From: Pseudoalteromonas luteoviolacea DSM 6061
GTDB taxonomy: Bacteria > Pseudomonadota > Gammaproteobacteria > Enterobacterales > Alteromonadaceae
Direction: 5' to 3'
Assembly (NCBI RefSeq): GCF_001625655.1
Contig: NZ_AUYB01000092.1
Coordinates: 62,001-126,000 of the forward strand
Length of the DNA stretch: 64,000 bases
The notes beneath the pieces are model-generated. The model was not told where the DNA came from, made no database searches, and worked only from the letters and a program-made list of their open reading frames with translations. How positions within the stretch are numbered: the first letter of the stretch is position 1; the number at the start of each line of letters is the position of its first letter. Made by a program: the position numbers and the translations under genes. Shown here one piece after another: positions 8,056-17,262 of the stretch.

Positions 8056-9309
8056 TTACATATTAAACAGTAAAGCAGACACTGCTAACAGGCCGACTGC
8101 CAAAACAAAATAGGTACTCAATTTACCTTTGTATTTTTGTAATGATGGCACTTTATAAATTGCGATGGTTGGCATTACAAACAAGATTAAGGCGATAATC
8201 GGACCAGAAATTGCCCCCATCATGTCTAAGATACTTGGGTTGATAACCGCGCACACCCAAATAGAAATAAACATAAGTACCACACCTAACTTGTCAGCGG
8301 CCGCCAAGCTGATGTTCGTTTGCTTTGTTAACAGGCCATTGAAGCTCTCTCTTGCTCCTAAGAAGTGTCCTAAAAACGATGAGGTGATAGCGATAAAGGC
8401 GACAAGTGGGCCTAGCGTTTCAATAAATGGATTGTTGTAAACGTTTGCTAGGTAAGACAGTACAGATACATTTGCCTGTTTAGCTTGTGCCATTTGATCT
8501 GGTGTCAAAGAGAAGATACACGAGAAAACAAATAGTAATACAAAGGCAATCAGCATGAGTGAAGTATTGCGTAGAATGGCCTCTGATTTGAGTGTTGCTT
8601 CTGACTTATAATATCGACGTTGAGTATTTGCAAAACTAGAAATAGCAGCTGCATGACTAAATGAAAAAACAATGATTGGTACAGAGAGCCACAGTGTTTC
8701 ACCCAGTGAAGCAAAATCAGGTGTCGTTACCGCTGGAATTTGCCAGTTGGGAATTAGGTAGAGTGACAAAAACAATAACACTCCAACTAACGGGTATACT
8801 AGTACGGCAAAAGCGCGTAGCAATAGCTTTTCACCACCTAGCATAATGGCGATCATGCCAGCAACTAATACACCAGAAAGTAGCACTCGAGGTAAAGATT
8901 CCATGCCAAGTTGATTGACCATGAAGCTGTCAACAGTATTTGTTAAGCCTACGCCGTATATGAGTAGGATTGGGAAAATAGAAAAGAAGTAGAGTAATGA
9001 TATCAGCCGACCACTTGTTGCTCCAAAATGCTCTTCAACTACGTCGGTAAAGTCAGAGTTACTCTTTTTTGAAGAAAGCACAAATCTTGCTAGGCCACGG
9101 TGTGCTAGGTAAGTCATTGGAAAAGCAAGCACAGCCATAATAATCAGAGGCCAGAAGCCACCAATACCGATGTTTATTGGCAAAAATAATATGCCCGCAC
9201 CAACGGCTGTGCCAAACAGGCTTAAAACCCAGTTAGTGTCATGTTGAGTCCAGCGAGTGCTTCCTTCGGGCACCATGTTACTGGCATCTCCCGCTTGTGA
9301 GTTACTCAT
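8056..9309 (-). CDS. sdaC: SdaC-like serine/proton symporter (HAAAP family)
   Basis: 417 residues with about eleven membrane segments. The start TRWTQHDTNWVLSLFGTAVG followed by GILFLPINIGIGGFWPLIIM matches the E. coli SdaC/TdcC class of hydroxy and aromatic amino acid permeases, and the similarity continues through HRGLARFVLS and VVEEHFGATSG. Predicted role: inner-membrane proton-coupled uptake of L-serine, possibly threonine. Start: ATG with AGGACA upstream. It stands alone; no serine deaminase gene is next to it. Confidence 0.9.
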   Translation of the reverse strand: MSNSQAGDASNMVPEGSTRWTQHDTNWVLSLFGTAVGAGILFLPINIGIGGFWPLIIMAVLAFPMTYLAHRGLARFVLSSKKSNSDFTDVVEEHFGATSGRLISLLYFFSIFPILLIYGVGLTNTVDSFMVNQLGMESLPRVLLSGVLVAGMIAIMLGGEKLLLRAFAVLVYPLVGVLLFLSLYLIPNWQIPAVTTPDFASLGETLWLSVPIIVFSFSHAAAISSFANTQRRYYKSEATLKSEAILRNTSLMLIAFVLLFVFSCIFSLTPDQMAQAKQANVSVLSYLANVYNNPFIETLGPLVAFIAITSSFLGHFLGARESFNGLLTKQTNISLAAADKLGVVLMFISIWVCAVINPSILDMMGAISGPIIALILFVMPTIAIYKVPSLQKYKGKLSTYFVLAVGLLAVSALLFNM

Positions 9310-9458
9310 ACTTGTTGTCCTATGTTGTCTTTTTAATCGAGCGGATGATATAGAAATTCACTTAGCTATGCATGTTTATTCGAATTGAATGCTCGAAAAT
9401 TAGACATAATGAGGGTTTTAAGGTTAATGGCTGTTCACATTGTAAGCACCAAAAAGGT

Positions 9459-9486
9459 GAGTATGGGGCAGGCTTTTCCCATACTC
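9459..9486 (-). terminator. Terminator of PhoD-like gene
   Basis: Arms GAGTATGGG (9459-9467) and CCCATACTC (9478-9486). On the minus strand they are followed by a T-run, just past the stop at 9511. Confidence 0.7.
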
Positions 9487-9510
9487 AATAGAAAAACGGG
9501 TGTATTTTTT

Positions 9511-11148
9511 TTAAATGAGCCGCACCTGTTTGATTAAAATTTCATCTTCTTCATCGGTCGTTGAAATGTGCTCCGCCCAGAGTTTCACTTGCTCATTTTT
9601 TACAGAGAGCTTCAAAATTCCGAAGTTATTCTCTGTTTTGAAGGCTAAACGTTCAAACTTTGTCACCACATTGCATCCATCCAACGTGCCAGTTGAACAA
9701 GAAATAGCTTTGCTTACAAAAGGCGCGGGCTTTCGGGTTACACCACTGGCTGTAAATTGATATACGGTTCCACTATTTGCGTGGCGTTTGAGTTTAAAAG
9801 AAGCCGCGCAGTGTACATCACCTGACAAAAATACCACAGGAACACCAAGCTGTTGTGAGGCATTAAAAGCTAAATCAAGTAACTCATTGCGTTCAGCATG
9901 GTTGGCTTCATGGTCCCACTCATCTCTGAAATCATCTTTATACGCGCTGACATCCGCCATATTAACCACGGTACTACTCCAGTGTACAATAGGAACAGGA
10001 GATACGATAAATATAGCCTTGGTCGTAGATGGAATATTACCAAACCAACTCTTTACTCGTTCAAATTGGGATGAGCCTAACAAATCATAGCCATTTGGAT
10101 TGTCGAATTGATGATGTCCCCGTTGGTCCAAAACGTAAAAGCTTGCAAGCTCATGGGAAAAACCATAGTCCCATTGGCTTTGAGATAAGGGGACATGTGG
10201 AACTGAAGGAGTCGTTGGATTATGACTATGCTGATATTCTTGATAGACCTGCGTCGCGGCTTCAAACATTGCATGGGCTATAAATAAGTTGAATTGGCGG
10301 TCTTCCCATTCAAACAGAGTATCTAGCTTATCGCTAAGTTCCGCATCAGTGAAAGATCCCCAGCCATCCATGATTTCGTGATCATCCCAAATCATATATG
10401 TGGGATATGATCTTAATAGCTTTTGTAAATTCGGCGATGCCCAATAAAGTCGATATATGAATCGATAAAAATAGCTGAACTCTTTGACCAAATCTTGTTT
10501 GTTGTTAGCTTCATAGAAAGGTTTTAACTGCTCTTTGTTGTCGGTTACCCAACGCCATATGTCAAACTCTTTGGTACTTGAGTCGACATATACCTGATCT
10601 CCACCTGCAATGACGAAGTCGCCATCCAACTCAGATAATCTATTGTGTATATCTAAAAATATATCGTCAGGCCCGTGGCCTTTTTTATACGGGTCATGGC
10701 AGCTGAAAAAACCAAAGGTCAAAGTTTGCGCATGGTGATCTTGTGTTTTAAAGGTAGCGGGAATTTCATAGCCACTTCGCCAGTGACGCCTGGCTGGAAT
10801 AGTATGATCACCAACCAATGCGACCCAATACTGCGTGTTTGCTTGTAAATCTTGAAACTCAACACAGTGGGTTCTGTCTGTTGAGTCGCTCAATACTATC
10901 GGCTGGACTTGGCCATTTGCTTGATCCTCAAAACATGATTTTAACTGTGCATATGTGTCTGCTTGTACAATATTCGTTTCAAGTGGATTTATGGGGTTCT
11001 CACTCAAGATCACGTAGTGTTTGCCACAGTGCTTACTTCTGACCCATATCTTTGCTGTGGTAGTGGTGACGTGGCCGATGATAATTGCATCGTTTAAGCA
11101 AGATACTAGCTTTTCGGAGTCAAATGCATGACGGAGTTTATTACTCAT
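9511..11148 (-). CDS. PhoD-like alkaline phosphatase/phosphodiesterase family protein
   Basis: The metallophosphoesterase core is visible as GFFSCHDPY, AGGDQVYVD, IWDDHEIMDGWG and FLSGDVHCAASF, the order expected for PhoD-like enzymes. An N-terminal fibronectin-like region (GHVTTTTAKIWVRS) is also typical. No signal peptide or Tat motif is seen, so a cytoplasmic phosphodiesterase is more likely than a secreted phosphatase; the substrate is unknown. I chose the ATG at 11148 because AGGACAGGA sits about 7 nt before it; an in-frame codon 23 residues upstream has no such site. Monocistronic, with its own terminator. Confidence 0.87.
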   Translation of the reverse strand: MSNKLRHAFDSEKLVSCLNDAIIIGHVTTTTAKIWVRSKHCGKHYVILSENPINPLETNIVQADTYAQLKSCFEDQANGQVQPIVLSDSTDRTHCVEFQDLQANTQYWVALVGDHTIPARRHWRSGYEIPATFKTQDHHAQTLTFGFFSCHDPYKKGHGPDDIFLDIHNRLSELDGDFVIAGGDQVYVDSSTKEFDIWRWVTDNKEQLKPFYEANNKQDLVKEFSYFYRFIYRLYWASPNLQKLLRSYPTYMIWDDHEIMDGWGSFTDAELSDKLDTLFEWEDRQFNLFIAHAMFEAATQVYQEYQHSHNPTTPSVPHVPLSQSQWDYGFSHELASFYVLDQRGHHQFDNPNGYDLLGSSQFERVKSWFGNIPSTTKAIFIVSPVPIVHWSSTVVNMADVSAYKDDFRDEWDHEANHAERNELLDLAFNASQQLGVPVVFLSGDVHCAASFKLKRHANSGTVYQFTASGVTRKPAPFVSKAISCSTGTLDGCNVVTKFERLAFKTENNFGILKLSVKNEQVKLWAEHISTTDEEDEILIKQVRLI

Positions 11149-11450
11149 TTTTAGTCCTGTCCTTGAAATCAGTAAATATGTATTTTTAACGTTAGTAAGT
11201 GATTGTGTTATATGCAACTTAAGGTATTTAAACCCTCAGCGATGACCCCACAGTCTTAGTCAAGCTCTGATCAAAAATGCATGCTGAAATATTGCAGAAA
11301 ATACGAAGATGATTTTCTTCATAAAGTTTAGTGATCAAAGTGGAATTACTTAATTATTAGTAAGGTTGTTGATACCATAGCTTAAAAGCTCATCTGGGCT
11401 TAATTTGTGCACTCCGTGTACCGGCACTTTTAGTTTTGCAGTAGGGGCCT

Positions 11451-11531
11451 ATGCTTAATTATCTTTTTGTAATCGCATTATTGTGGTTTTGCTTTTTACT
11501 GTTTAGAAAAAGCACGTCATTCTTAGATTAG
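11451..11531 (+). CDS. Candidate 26-residue single-span membrane microprotein
   Basis: ATG preceded by AGGGG three bases upstream. The peptide opens MLNYLFVIALLWFCFLLF and then turns basic (RKSTSFLD), as in a one-helix inner-membrane microprotein with a positive cytoplasmic end. No homologue is recognised and the length is small enough to be chance. The combination of ribosome binding site and hydrophobic-then-basic pattern is the only support. Confidence 0.35.
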   Translation: MLNYLFVIALLWFCFLLFRKSTSFLD

Positions 11532-11661
11532 ATTTATCAAAATACTAGGTTGATACAAAAGTATTGACCTAATAGTTCAGTTATACCTTCGAACTTTACA
11601 AACACCAACGTTACTTTTTTAGCGCTTCTTCAATATCGTGGTTTTAGCTTGCTATATTTAT

Positions 11662-11671
11662 TTGTATACAA
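11662..11671. promoter_or_regulatory. Putative GntR/FCD operator, site A
   Basis: Palindrome TTGTATACAA, 67 bp before the M24 peptidase start. The same 10-mer occurs before two other transcription units of this catabolic region. It fits the tNGTa/tACNa pattern of FadR-type GntR operators, and such a regulator is encoded at 24394. Confidence 0.7.
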
Positions 11672-11737
11672 TATATTTTGTTCGTTGGATGAGCCCACTA
11701 TTGAGTGTTCATTGTTAAAGATTGGAAGGTGAAGTCA

Positions 11738-12817
11738 TTGAACATTAATTATCAGCAGAGAATGGCAAAGTTACGATTGTTTTTAACTCAGCATCAGGTG
11801 GATATGAAGATCATCTCCGGTCGTCAAAACATCCGTTATTTAACTGGGTTCAGCGGCAATGCAGCGACGCTGTTGGTGAGTAAAAACGAGGCGTATTTAA
11901 TAACTGACTACAGATATTATGAGCGCGCACGTGAAGAAACTCAGAACATTAAAGTTGAGCTGCGAGACAGAGATGCAGAAACTCTCGGGCGCTGTATTGC
12001 GCGTTGCTTTCCAAGCTTTGAAAGTGTTGCTTTTGAAGCCGCCCACTATAGTGTTGAACAGTGGCATGCTATTAGTGCAGACCTACCTTACAAACACTTA
12101 AAAAGTGCTTCTGGTTGGGTTGAGTCTTTACGAGAGGTGAAAGATGAGCAAGAAGTCTCTTTTATTCAGCGAGCAGCGCAAATTGCCGATGAATCGTTAG
12201 AAGAAGTGCTGTCACTCGTTAAAGAAGGTGTTGAAGAGCGAGAGTTGGCACTCGAACTTGACTACAAAATGCGCCGTAAGGGTTCTGAAGGCGTTTCATT
12301 CGACACAATTCTACTTTTTGCAGAGCGCAGTGCTTTGCCACACGGTAGCCCTAGTGCTCGTCGCCTTAAGCATGGCGATTTTATCTTGATTGATTTTGGT
12401 GCGGTCGTGAATGGCTATCGTTCCGATATGACGCGAACTTATGTTTATGGCAAGCCAACGGACAAGCAAAAATCGATATTCAATACGGTTCAACAAGCAC
12501 AGCGTCGTGCACTAGAGCATGTAAAGCAAGGTATTAATTGTGAAGATCTGAACAGGTTAGCACATCAGGTGCTTGCCGACAGCCCATTTGCAAAATATGC
12601 AGGAGAGGGCCTCGGTCACAGTTTAGGACTTGATTTACATGAGCAACCATTTTTAAAGCCCAATACTTCCTACCATTTAAAATCAGGCAATGTCATAACC
12701 ATTGAACCTGGGATTTATATCCCTAATTTTGGTGGCGTTCGCTTGGAGGAAGATATTGTCGTTACGGAGCAGGGTTATCAGTGCCTTACCAATGCTCCGC
12801 AGACTTTCGAACTATAA
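11738..12817 (+). CDS. M24 family Xaa-Pro dipeptidase/aminopeptidase
   Basis: Pita-bread metallopeptidase with a creatinase-type N-terminal domain (SGRQNIRYLTGFSG). All five metal ligands are visible: two Asp in LIDFGAVVNGYRSDMTRT, His in GEGLGHSLGLDLHE, and Glu in TIEPGIYIP and VRLEEDIVV. Cytoplasmic; expected to split X-Pro or X-Hyp peptides. I prefer the TTG at 11738, which has GGAAGGTG 5-8 nt upstream; a GTG at 11705 and an ATG at 11762 are alternatives. The next gene follows after 11 bp and shares the transcript. Operator site A upstream ties it to the hydroxyproline regulon. Confidence 0.9.
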   Translation: MNINYQQRMAKLRLFLTQHQVDMKIISGRQNIRYLTGFSGNAATLLVSKNEAYLITDYRYYERAREETQNIKVELRDRDAETLGRCIARCFPSFESVAFEAAHYSVEQWHAISADLPYKHLKSASGWVESLREVKDEQEVSFIQRAAQIADESLEEVLSLVKEGVEERELALELDYKMRRKGSEGVSFDTILLFAERSALPHGSPSARRLKHGDFILIDFGAVVNGYRSDMTRTYVYGKPTDKQKSIFNTVQQAQRRALEHVKQGINCEDLNRLAHQVLADSPFAKYAGEGLGHSLGLDLHEQPFLKPNTSYHLKSGNVITIEPGIYIPNFGGVRLEEDIVVTEQGYQCLTNAPQTFEL

Positions 12818-12828
12818 GGACAATGTCT

Positions 12829-13776
12829 ATGCAACAAATTAATCGAGCGCAAGTGAAGCAAGCACTTGGCTTTGATAAGCTCATTCCCGCTTTGCAACAA
12901 GGATTTGCGAGTAATGCTGGGATGCCAATGAGACAAGTTTTTGAGTTGGATGATAATCCCAATAACCACGATGCATTTGCTGTTTTACCAGCATGGAATG
13001 AAGAAGTCATTGGCGTAAAAGCATTTACTTATTTTCCGCAAAACTTTCAGCAAAACAAAGCGAGTTTGTACTCCAAAATTATGCTGTTCTCAAGAGAAAC
13101 TGGCGAGCCTTTGGCATTAGTTGACGGTACAGAAGTGACATTGTGGCGAACCGCAGCCGTTTCTGCTTTGGCGGCATCTTATTTAGCCAAAAAAGACGCA
13201 AAGCACTTAGTCTTTTTTGGTTCGGGAAACCTAGCACCATTTATGATCGGTGCGCATTTAAGTGTGAGAGCATATGAAAAAGTGACCATAATTGCTCGAA
13301 ATCAGGACAAAGCACAAACTCTAGTGTCTTTGATGGCCGCTCAGTTTTCAAAAGTGAATTTTGAACATTCACAAGCGGCGTCTGAGGCAATAGTGAGCTC
13401 TGCTGATGTGATCAGTTGCGCTACAGGAAGCCATGCTCCTTTATTTGATGGCAATTGGGTTTCTGAAGGCGCGCATATCGACCTTATCGGAAATCATCAC
13501 AAACAGTATCGAGAGTGTGACACAAGAACCGTTACGAGAAGCCAGGTATACGTTGATAGTCGCGCAAATGTGCTTAATGAAGCGGGAGAGCTGTTGATCC
13601 CCATTGAAGAAAACGTATTTAGCGCGGAGCAAGTTAAAGCCGAACTCTCTGAGCTGGCAAAAAGCAATCGCCACCAACGTGGGGCGGATAACGAGATCAC
13701 TTTATTTAAATCAGTAGGGACGGCACTAAGCGACTTGGTGACTGCAAAACTTGTATATGACTTGGTTCAAGAATAA
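12829..13776 (+). CDS. Ornithine cyclodeaminase/mu-crystallin family, likely pyrroline-2-carboxylate reductase
   Basis: About 315 residues with the family's N-terminal substrate region (MRQVFEL, GVKAFTYFP, LVDGTEVTLWRTAAVSALAA) and a Rossmann fold with FFGSGNLAPFMI as dinucleotide-binding loop. In hydroxyproline clusters this family supplies the NAD(P)H-dependent delta1-pyrroline-2-carboxylate reductase (LhpI type), giving L-proline. The assignment rests on context, since ornithine cyclodeaminase and alanine dehydrogenase belong to the same family. Start: the second of two close ATGs (12829) has AAGGA 8 nt away, the first only 2 nt. Cotranscribed with the M24 peptidase. Confidence 0.87.
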   Translation: MQQINRAQVKQALGFDKLIPALQQGFASNAGMPMRQVFELDDNPNNHDAFAVLPAWNEEVIGVKAFTYFPQNFQQNKASLYSKIMLFSRETGEPLALVDGTEVTLWRTAAVSALAASYLAKKDAKHLVFFGSGNLAPFMIGAHLSVRAYEKVTIIARNQDKAQTLVSLMAAQFSKVNFEHSQAASEAIVSSADVISCATGSHAPLFDGNWVSEGAHIDLIGNHHKQYRECDTRTVTRSQVYVDSRANVLNEAGELLIPIEENVFSAEQVKAELSELAKSNRHQRGADNEITLFKSVGTALSDLVTAKLVYDLVQE

Positions 13777-14212
13777 AAAAAAGTGCCAAACTTGCAAAGT
13801 GCTTGAAGTCAATATTGTGCATGATAAACGACTGTGTAACACATTAGTGTGTCACCAAGCGCATTTGTTGATCACATACTGTTATGGCCATGATGTTTGT
13901 AGTAACACCGTTTTATATGACGAGTCTTTTTATGCGCGTTTTAAAGCATCTAAGCAGTCTCACATTCTCGCTGATGATAAAACAATTTGGCATCTATAAA
14001 ATCAAACACACCAATAAAATCCGATTTACCTTTACTTTAGAGCCACACCATTAATCTAGATGGGTGGCTCTAGTTTTAGGCGCTTTGATATTATTCAATG
14101 CACTATTAATGTGAGAGTCAGCCTAACAAACTTAACACTTTCAAACATTCCCTGACTGAATTGCACATCGAGTTCGCTTATTCTTTTTGCAACACACAAA
14201 TTGGGGAAAGAC
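13777..14212. other. Intergenic region
   Basis: 436 bp. An 80-codon open frame (13757-13999) with several Cys is present but lacks a ribosome binding site and family resemblance. A terminator lies at 14038-14077. The remainder would carry the promoter of the following lipoprotein gene. Confidence 0.45.
14038..14077 (+). terminator. Rho-independent terminator
   Basis: Arms TAGAGCCAC (14038-14046) and GTGGCTCTA (14064-14072) followed by GTTTT. It probably ends the peptidase-reductase transcript. Confidence 0.65.
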
Positions 14213-14626
14213 ATGAAACAAATTATCGCAGTATCACTTTTAGCCGTTTTAGCAACTGGATGTGCGCACCACAATAACGTAAGACCAGCGGAAGATGGTA
14301 GGCATTATGTGAACTTAACAGCTGAAACAAGAGAAAAAGCAGCTGAAGAAGCGATTGACCAAGCTAATCATTTCTGCGAAGAAAGTGGTAGTCATCAAGC
14401 CTATGTAATAAACGAAAACGTGACTTATATGGGATCAATGCCTGAAGATGAGTACTTGCGCAACCGAAATTTGGCAAATGCCGTTGAAGTAGCGGGCGCA
14501 GGTATGGCTATTTTTGGTCGCAATGCGGTCGATGATGTGGGAGCTGCAATGATGATTGGCGGCGGTATTGCTGAAGATTCAATGGGCGAACCGTACCAGA
14601 TCAATATGTCATTTAGTTGCAAGTGA
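14213..14626 (+). CDS. Small lipoprotein of unknown function
   Basis: 137 residues. The lipoprotein signal MKQIIAVSLLAVLATGC has the lipidated Cys at 17. The mature part has a polar helical start, a stretch with two Cys, and a Gly/Ala-rich hydrophobic segment near the C-terminus (VEVAGAGMAIFG to MMIGGGIAED) that could insert in or lie on a membrane. No domain recognised. Start: ATG with GGGGA 5 nt upstream. Convergent with the metallopeptidase lipoprotein gene; no evidence links it to hydroxyproline use. Confidence 0.8.
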   Translation: MKQIIAVSLLAVLATGCAHHNNVRPAEDGRHYVNLTAETREKAAEEAIDQANHFCEESGSHQAYVINENVTYMGSMPEDEYLRNRNLANAVEVAGAGMAIFGRNAVDDVGAAMMIGGGIAEDSMGEPYQINMSFSCK

Positions 14627-14643
14627 GCATGCTGTTAAAAGTC

Positions 14644-14675
14644 GCCCATAGCACACATTTAAGAATGCTATGGGC
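14644..14675. terminator. Bidirectional terminator hairpin
   Basis: Ten-base arms GCCCATAGCA (14644-14653) and TGCTATGGGC (14666-14675) between convergent stops at 14626 and 14682. Confidence 0.75.
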
Positions 14676-14681
14676 ATTACT

Positions 14682-17075
14682 TTAGAGCTTAATTTGCTGT
14701 GTAAGCTTAATAGGTTCACCATCCACATCAAGTGTTGCGGTCACTTCCAATAAACCATTTTTCAGCTGGGATAAGCTGGGTATCACTGGTTGCCAAGTAC
14801 GGTTCTCATACGGAGAAATATCCACCGAATTCTGCCAAAGTAGCGGGGTGCTGATGGGTTCTTCATGTGGCAAAAACTTCACATTCAATTGACCTGTTGT
14901 CGCGCCCGAATACGGACCTGTTAGTGCTATTTTTAATTGCTGCTTGTTTAGTGCTGCATCTAAGTAAACTCCATCAAAGCGTTGTGGCTCAAACTCGAGT
15001 ACACCCTGTTGTTCGACATCTAGCCAGTTTAATTGATAAGCATAATTAGATGCATTCTTTGGTAGTTCAATGCGAGTTTTACCTGGCTGCAAAGTGTAGT
15101 TTTCAGATAACCCATTGCTGGTAAGTATCAATTGCGCGCTTTGGCGGCTCGGATTTACTGCATTGATAAAAGGCGTATTGGCGTCAAATCTTGGATACAA
15201 ATTGATACCACTGAGCGTGGTTGCATTCGGGTCATTAAGTTTCGTTTGCCAGCTTGCGAGCAAGGTGTTTAATTGTTTTGAAAGCGCCTGATGTTGTTCT
15301 GGGGCTGCCAAGTTATTGAATACTTGCGCGAGTGTTTGTCTACATGTTTGCAATTTAGAGAAATAAGTCTCGCAGGTATTAAACGCTCGCAATGCTAGTG
15401 CTGCATCTTGATACAGCCAAGGGTTGGCTGTTGAATTTGAAAGACGCTTTGCGGTTTTTTTGTGGCCGAAAATGTACGGAGTTAGCTTGTGATTCATTCC
15501 ATTGCCCAACACGGCCAGTTTTTGAAGGTCTAGATTGGCGCTTATCTGATCTGTAAGCTGAAACTCGACGACATGGCTATGCCCTTTGACATTCAGTACT
15601 GTTTTTAGTGTATTGCCTTCTTGCGATAAGTTTATTGCTAGTTGATGATGCGACTTTATGGCATTAACGAGGTTATTGGGCAGTGAGACAAATTGTTTAG
15701 GAATATCGTACCCAATCGGTTGCAATGTTAGTTGATTACCTTGCTCTACCAATATTGCCAACATTTTATCTTGACTAAAGTCAGCTTCTTTTACCAATCC
15801 TAAACGCTTTTGCTGGCTGCTTGCTGAAAGCTCAGTTAATAAGCCTAATCCCAGTTTACCGCGTGATACTTGCTCGGGCTCAAAATCAATTAAGGCGCTG
15901 AGACTGTTTTTATTGACGGGCGCAATCAATGGGTTTGCAAGTGGTGCTGGAAAGTCTAGGACAGTTTGTTGGCTGTTATTATTTGCGATGATATCTAGAC
16001 GGTGCATGCTTTCGCTTTTATCACTGCGGAGGAAATAGCCAGCACCATTTTGCTCCCATGGGCCTTTAACGATGTAAAAGCTAGGTTGAGCCGTTTGTAC
16101 GAACTGAGAAAATTGCTTTTCAAGTTGTTGCCAGTCAGGAAAAGTCGCCTTTAGCAACTTATTTGCCGTTGGCAATGTTCTTTCAGAATCTGGGTTAGCT
16201 TCCATTAAGGTACGCAAGTATCGCTTAAAATAATGATAGCGAGTAGGGTCGCTCAGTAAAAAATGTACGATGAAAAAGTTTAAACCACGCTTCAAACTTG
16301 GATCGTCATTGATTTGTTCGAAACTGGGTTGATTAGCTTGGTGATATTGCGCCAACCCCAATGTTAAATAGTTCATTGGGGCTCTATCAAATACCATCAC
16401 ATTAAGTTGTTTGAGCTTTGGGTCGTAGGTATGGCTTGCTATGGCATCTGCCATTCCTTCTGTGATCCAGTTCGGTGCCCATGTAGAGTGCCCGTTAAGT
16501 GCCATATGGAACGCATGCATTGTCTCGTGAATCACAATGTATCTTTGATGGTGCTGGCGATGACTCGGAAAGCTATATCCAGCTCGATTATAAAACATGG
16601 TTTCGCCACCAGCATGGGTATGCACGCCTCGCAAAAAACCATCATCTAGCATCGCTTCTCGCACACGCTCTCGGGAGCTGCCATATACGACGGCAATGCG
16701 CTGGTTTTCAATGTTACTAGGCTCCATACCAAATAACTCAACATAATGAGGGTAAGACATCTCCAGTAGCTCAAGATACAAGTGGACCTTTTCTTCTGGC
16801 AGATCACTTTTTAATGCAAAGTGCTTGCTTACCCACCAATCATAACCTCGGCTATTGGCGATCTTGCCGTCACTATAAGTACGCGGAATTTGTTTTCCAA
16901 CAAATTGAATGTCGATGTTGTTGAGAGTACTGACACGTCCCGATACATCGATATCTACGGTCATTTGTGATGGGGATTTAATGGTATTTGAGTTAGGGCT
17001 AATTGCCGACGTTGCTGCACATCCAGACAAGAGCGCTGCAAAACATAAACTTAAACTTAAACTGCTTTTATACAT
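14682..17075 (-). CDS. Large lipoprotein with HExxH peptidase domain, in the hydroxyproline regulon
   Basis: Lipobox LSGC gives lipidated Cys19, so the 797-residue product is anchored in the cell envelope. A gluzincin-like site follows: HETMH at 183-187 and, 18 residues on, Glu206 in WITEGMAD. The long remainder is mostly beta-rich and contains no domain I can name. Predicted role: extracellular or periplasmic zinc peptidase. The start is an ATG with GAGAG 6 nt upstream. A perfect TATTGTATACAATA palindrome lies 28 bp before it, the same operator as the catabolic genes. This suggests it is made together with hydroxyproline catabolism and releases peptides. The actual substrate is not known. 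Confidence 0.85.
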   Translation of the reverse strand: MYKSSLSLSLCFAALLSGCAATSAISPNSNTIKSPSQMTVDIDVSGRVSTLNNIDIQFVGKQIPRTYSDGKIANSRGYDWWVSKHFALKSDLPEEKVHLYLELLEMSYPHYVELFGMEPSNIENQRIAVVYGSSRERVREAMLDDGFLRGVHTHAGGETMFYNRAGYSFPSHRQHHQRYIVIHETMHAFHMALNGHSTWAPNWITEGMADAIASHTYDPKLKQLNVMVFDRAPMNYLTLGLAQYHQANQPSFEQINDDPSLKRGLNFFIVHFLLSDPTRYHYFKRYLRTLMEANPDSERTLPTANKLLKATFPDWQQLEKQFSQFVQTAQPSFYIVKGPWEQNGAGYFLRSDKSESMHRLDIIANNNSQQTVLDFPAPLANPLIAPVNKNSLSALIDFEPEQVSRGKLGLGLLTELSASSQQKRLGLVKEADFSQDKMLAILVEQGNQLTLQPIGYDIPKQFVSLPNNLVNAIKSHHQLAINLSQEGNTLKTVLNVKGHSHVVEFQLTDQISANLDLQKLAVLGNGMNHKLTPYIFGHKKTAKRLSNSTANPWLYQDAALALRAFNTCETYFSKLQTCRQTLAQVFNNLAAPEQHQALSKQLNTLLASWQTKLNDPNATTLSGINLYPRFDANTPFINAVNPSRQSAQLILTSNGLSENYTLQPGKTRIELPKNASNYAYQLNWLDVEQQGVLEFEPQRFDGVYLDAALNKQQLKIALTGPYSGATTGQLNVKFLPHEEPISTPLLWQNSVDISPYENRTWQPVIPSLSQLKNGLLEVTATLDVDGEPIKLTQQIKL

Positions 17076-17102
17076 AGTAAACTCTCATTTTTCTTTTATG
17101 TA

Positions 17103-17116
17103 TATTGTATACAATA
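17103..17116. promoter_or_regulatory. Putative GntR/FCD operator, site B
   Basis: Perfect 14-base palindrome TATTGTATACAATA, 28 bp before the start of the minus-strand metallopeptidase gene and 146 bp before the divergent DGSG-repeat gene. It is identical over 14 bases to site C. Confidence 0.78.
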
Positions 17117-17262
17117 ATTGCATCGCAAATCCAAGATATTTTCTTTCTAAGGGCGATTAGATGCGTAACGCAAACCAATATGTAAATTTTTAAAATGGGT
17201 TTAAACCTTTTTCCATAGGGCCGCGTCTTATTTTGAAAATTAGAATGAAAAAGGATAAAGAG

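Larger units (their letters stand above)
11149..11737. other. Intergenic region before the hydroxyproline cluster
   Basis: 589 bp between divergent genes. It contains a 26-codon ORF with a good ribosome binding site (11451-11531) and the first TTGTATACAA operator (11662-11671). The rest is AT-rich without recognisable elements. Confidence 0.5.

Noticed and set aside
13757..13999. 80-codon Cys-containing ORF after the pyrroline-2-carboxylate reductase gene
   Set aside because: It starts inside the preceding gene without a ribosome binding site, and its composition is not that of a known zinc-ribbon family; kept only as a remark in the gap entry.
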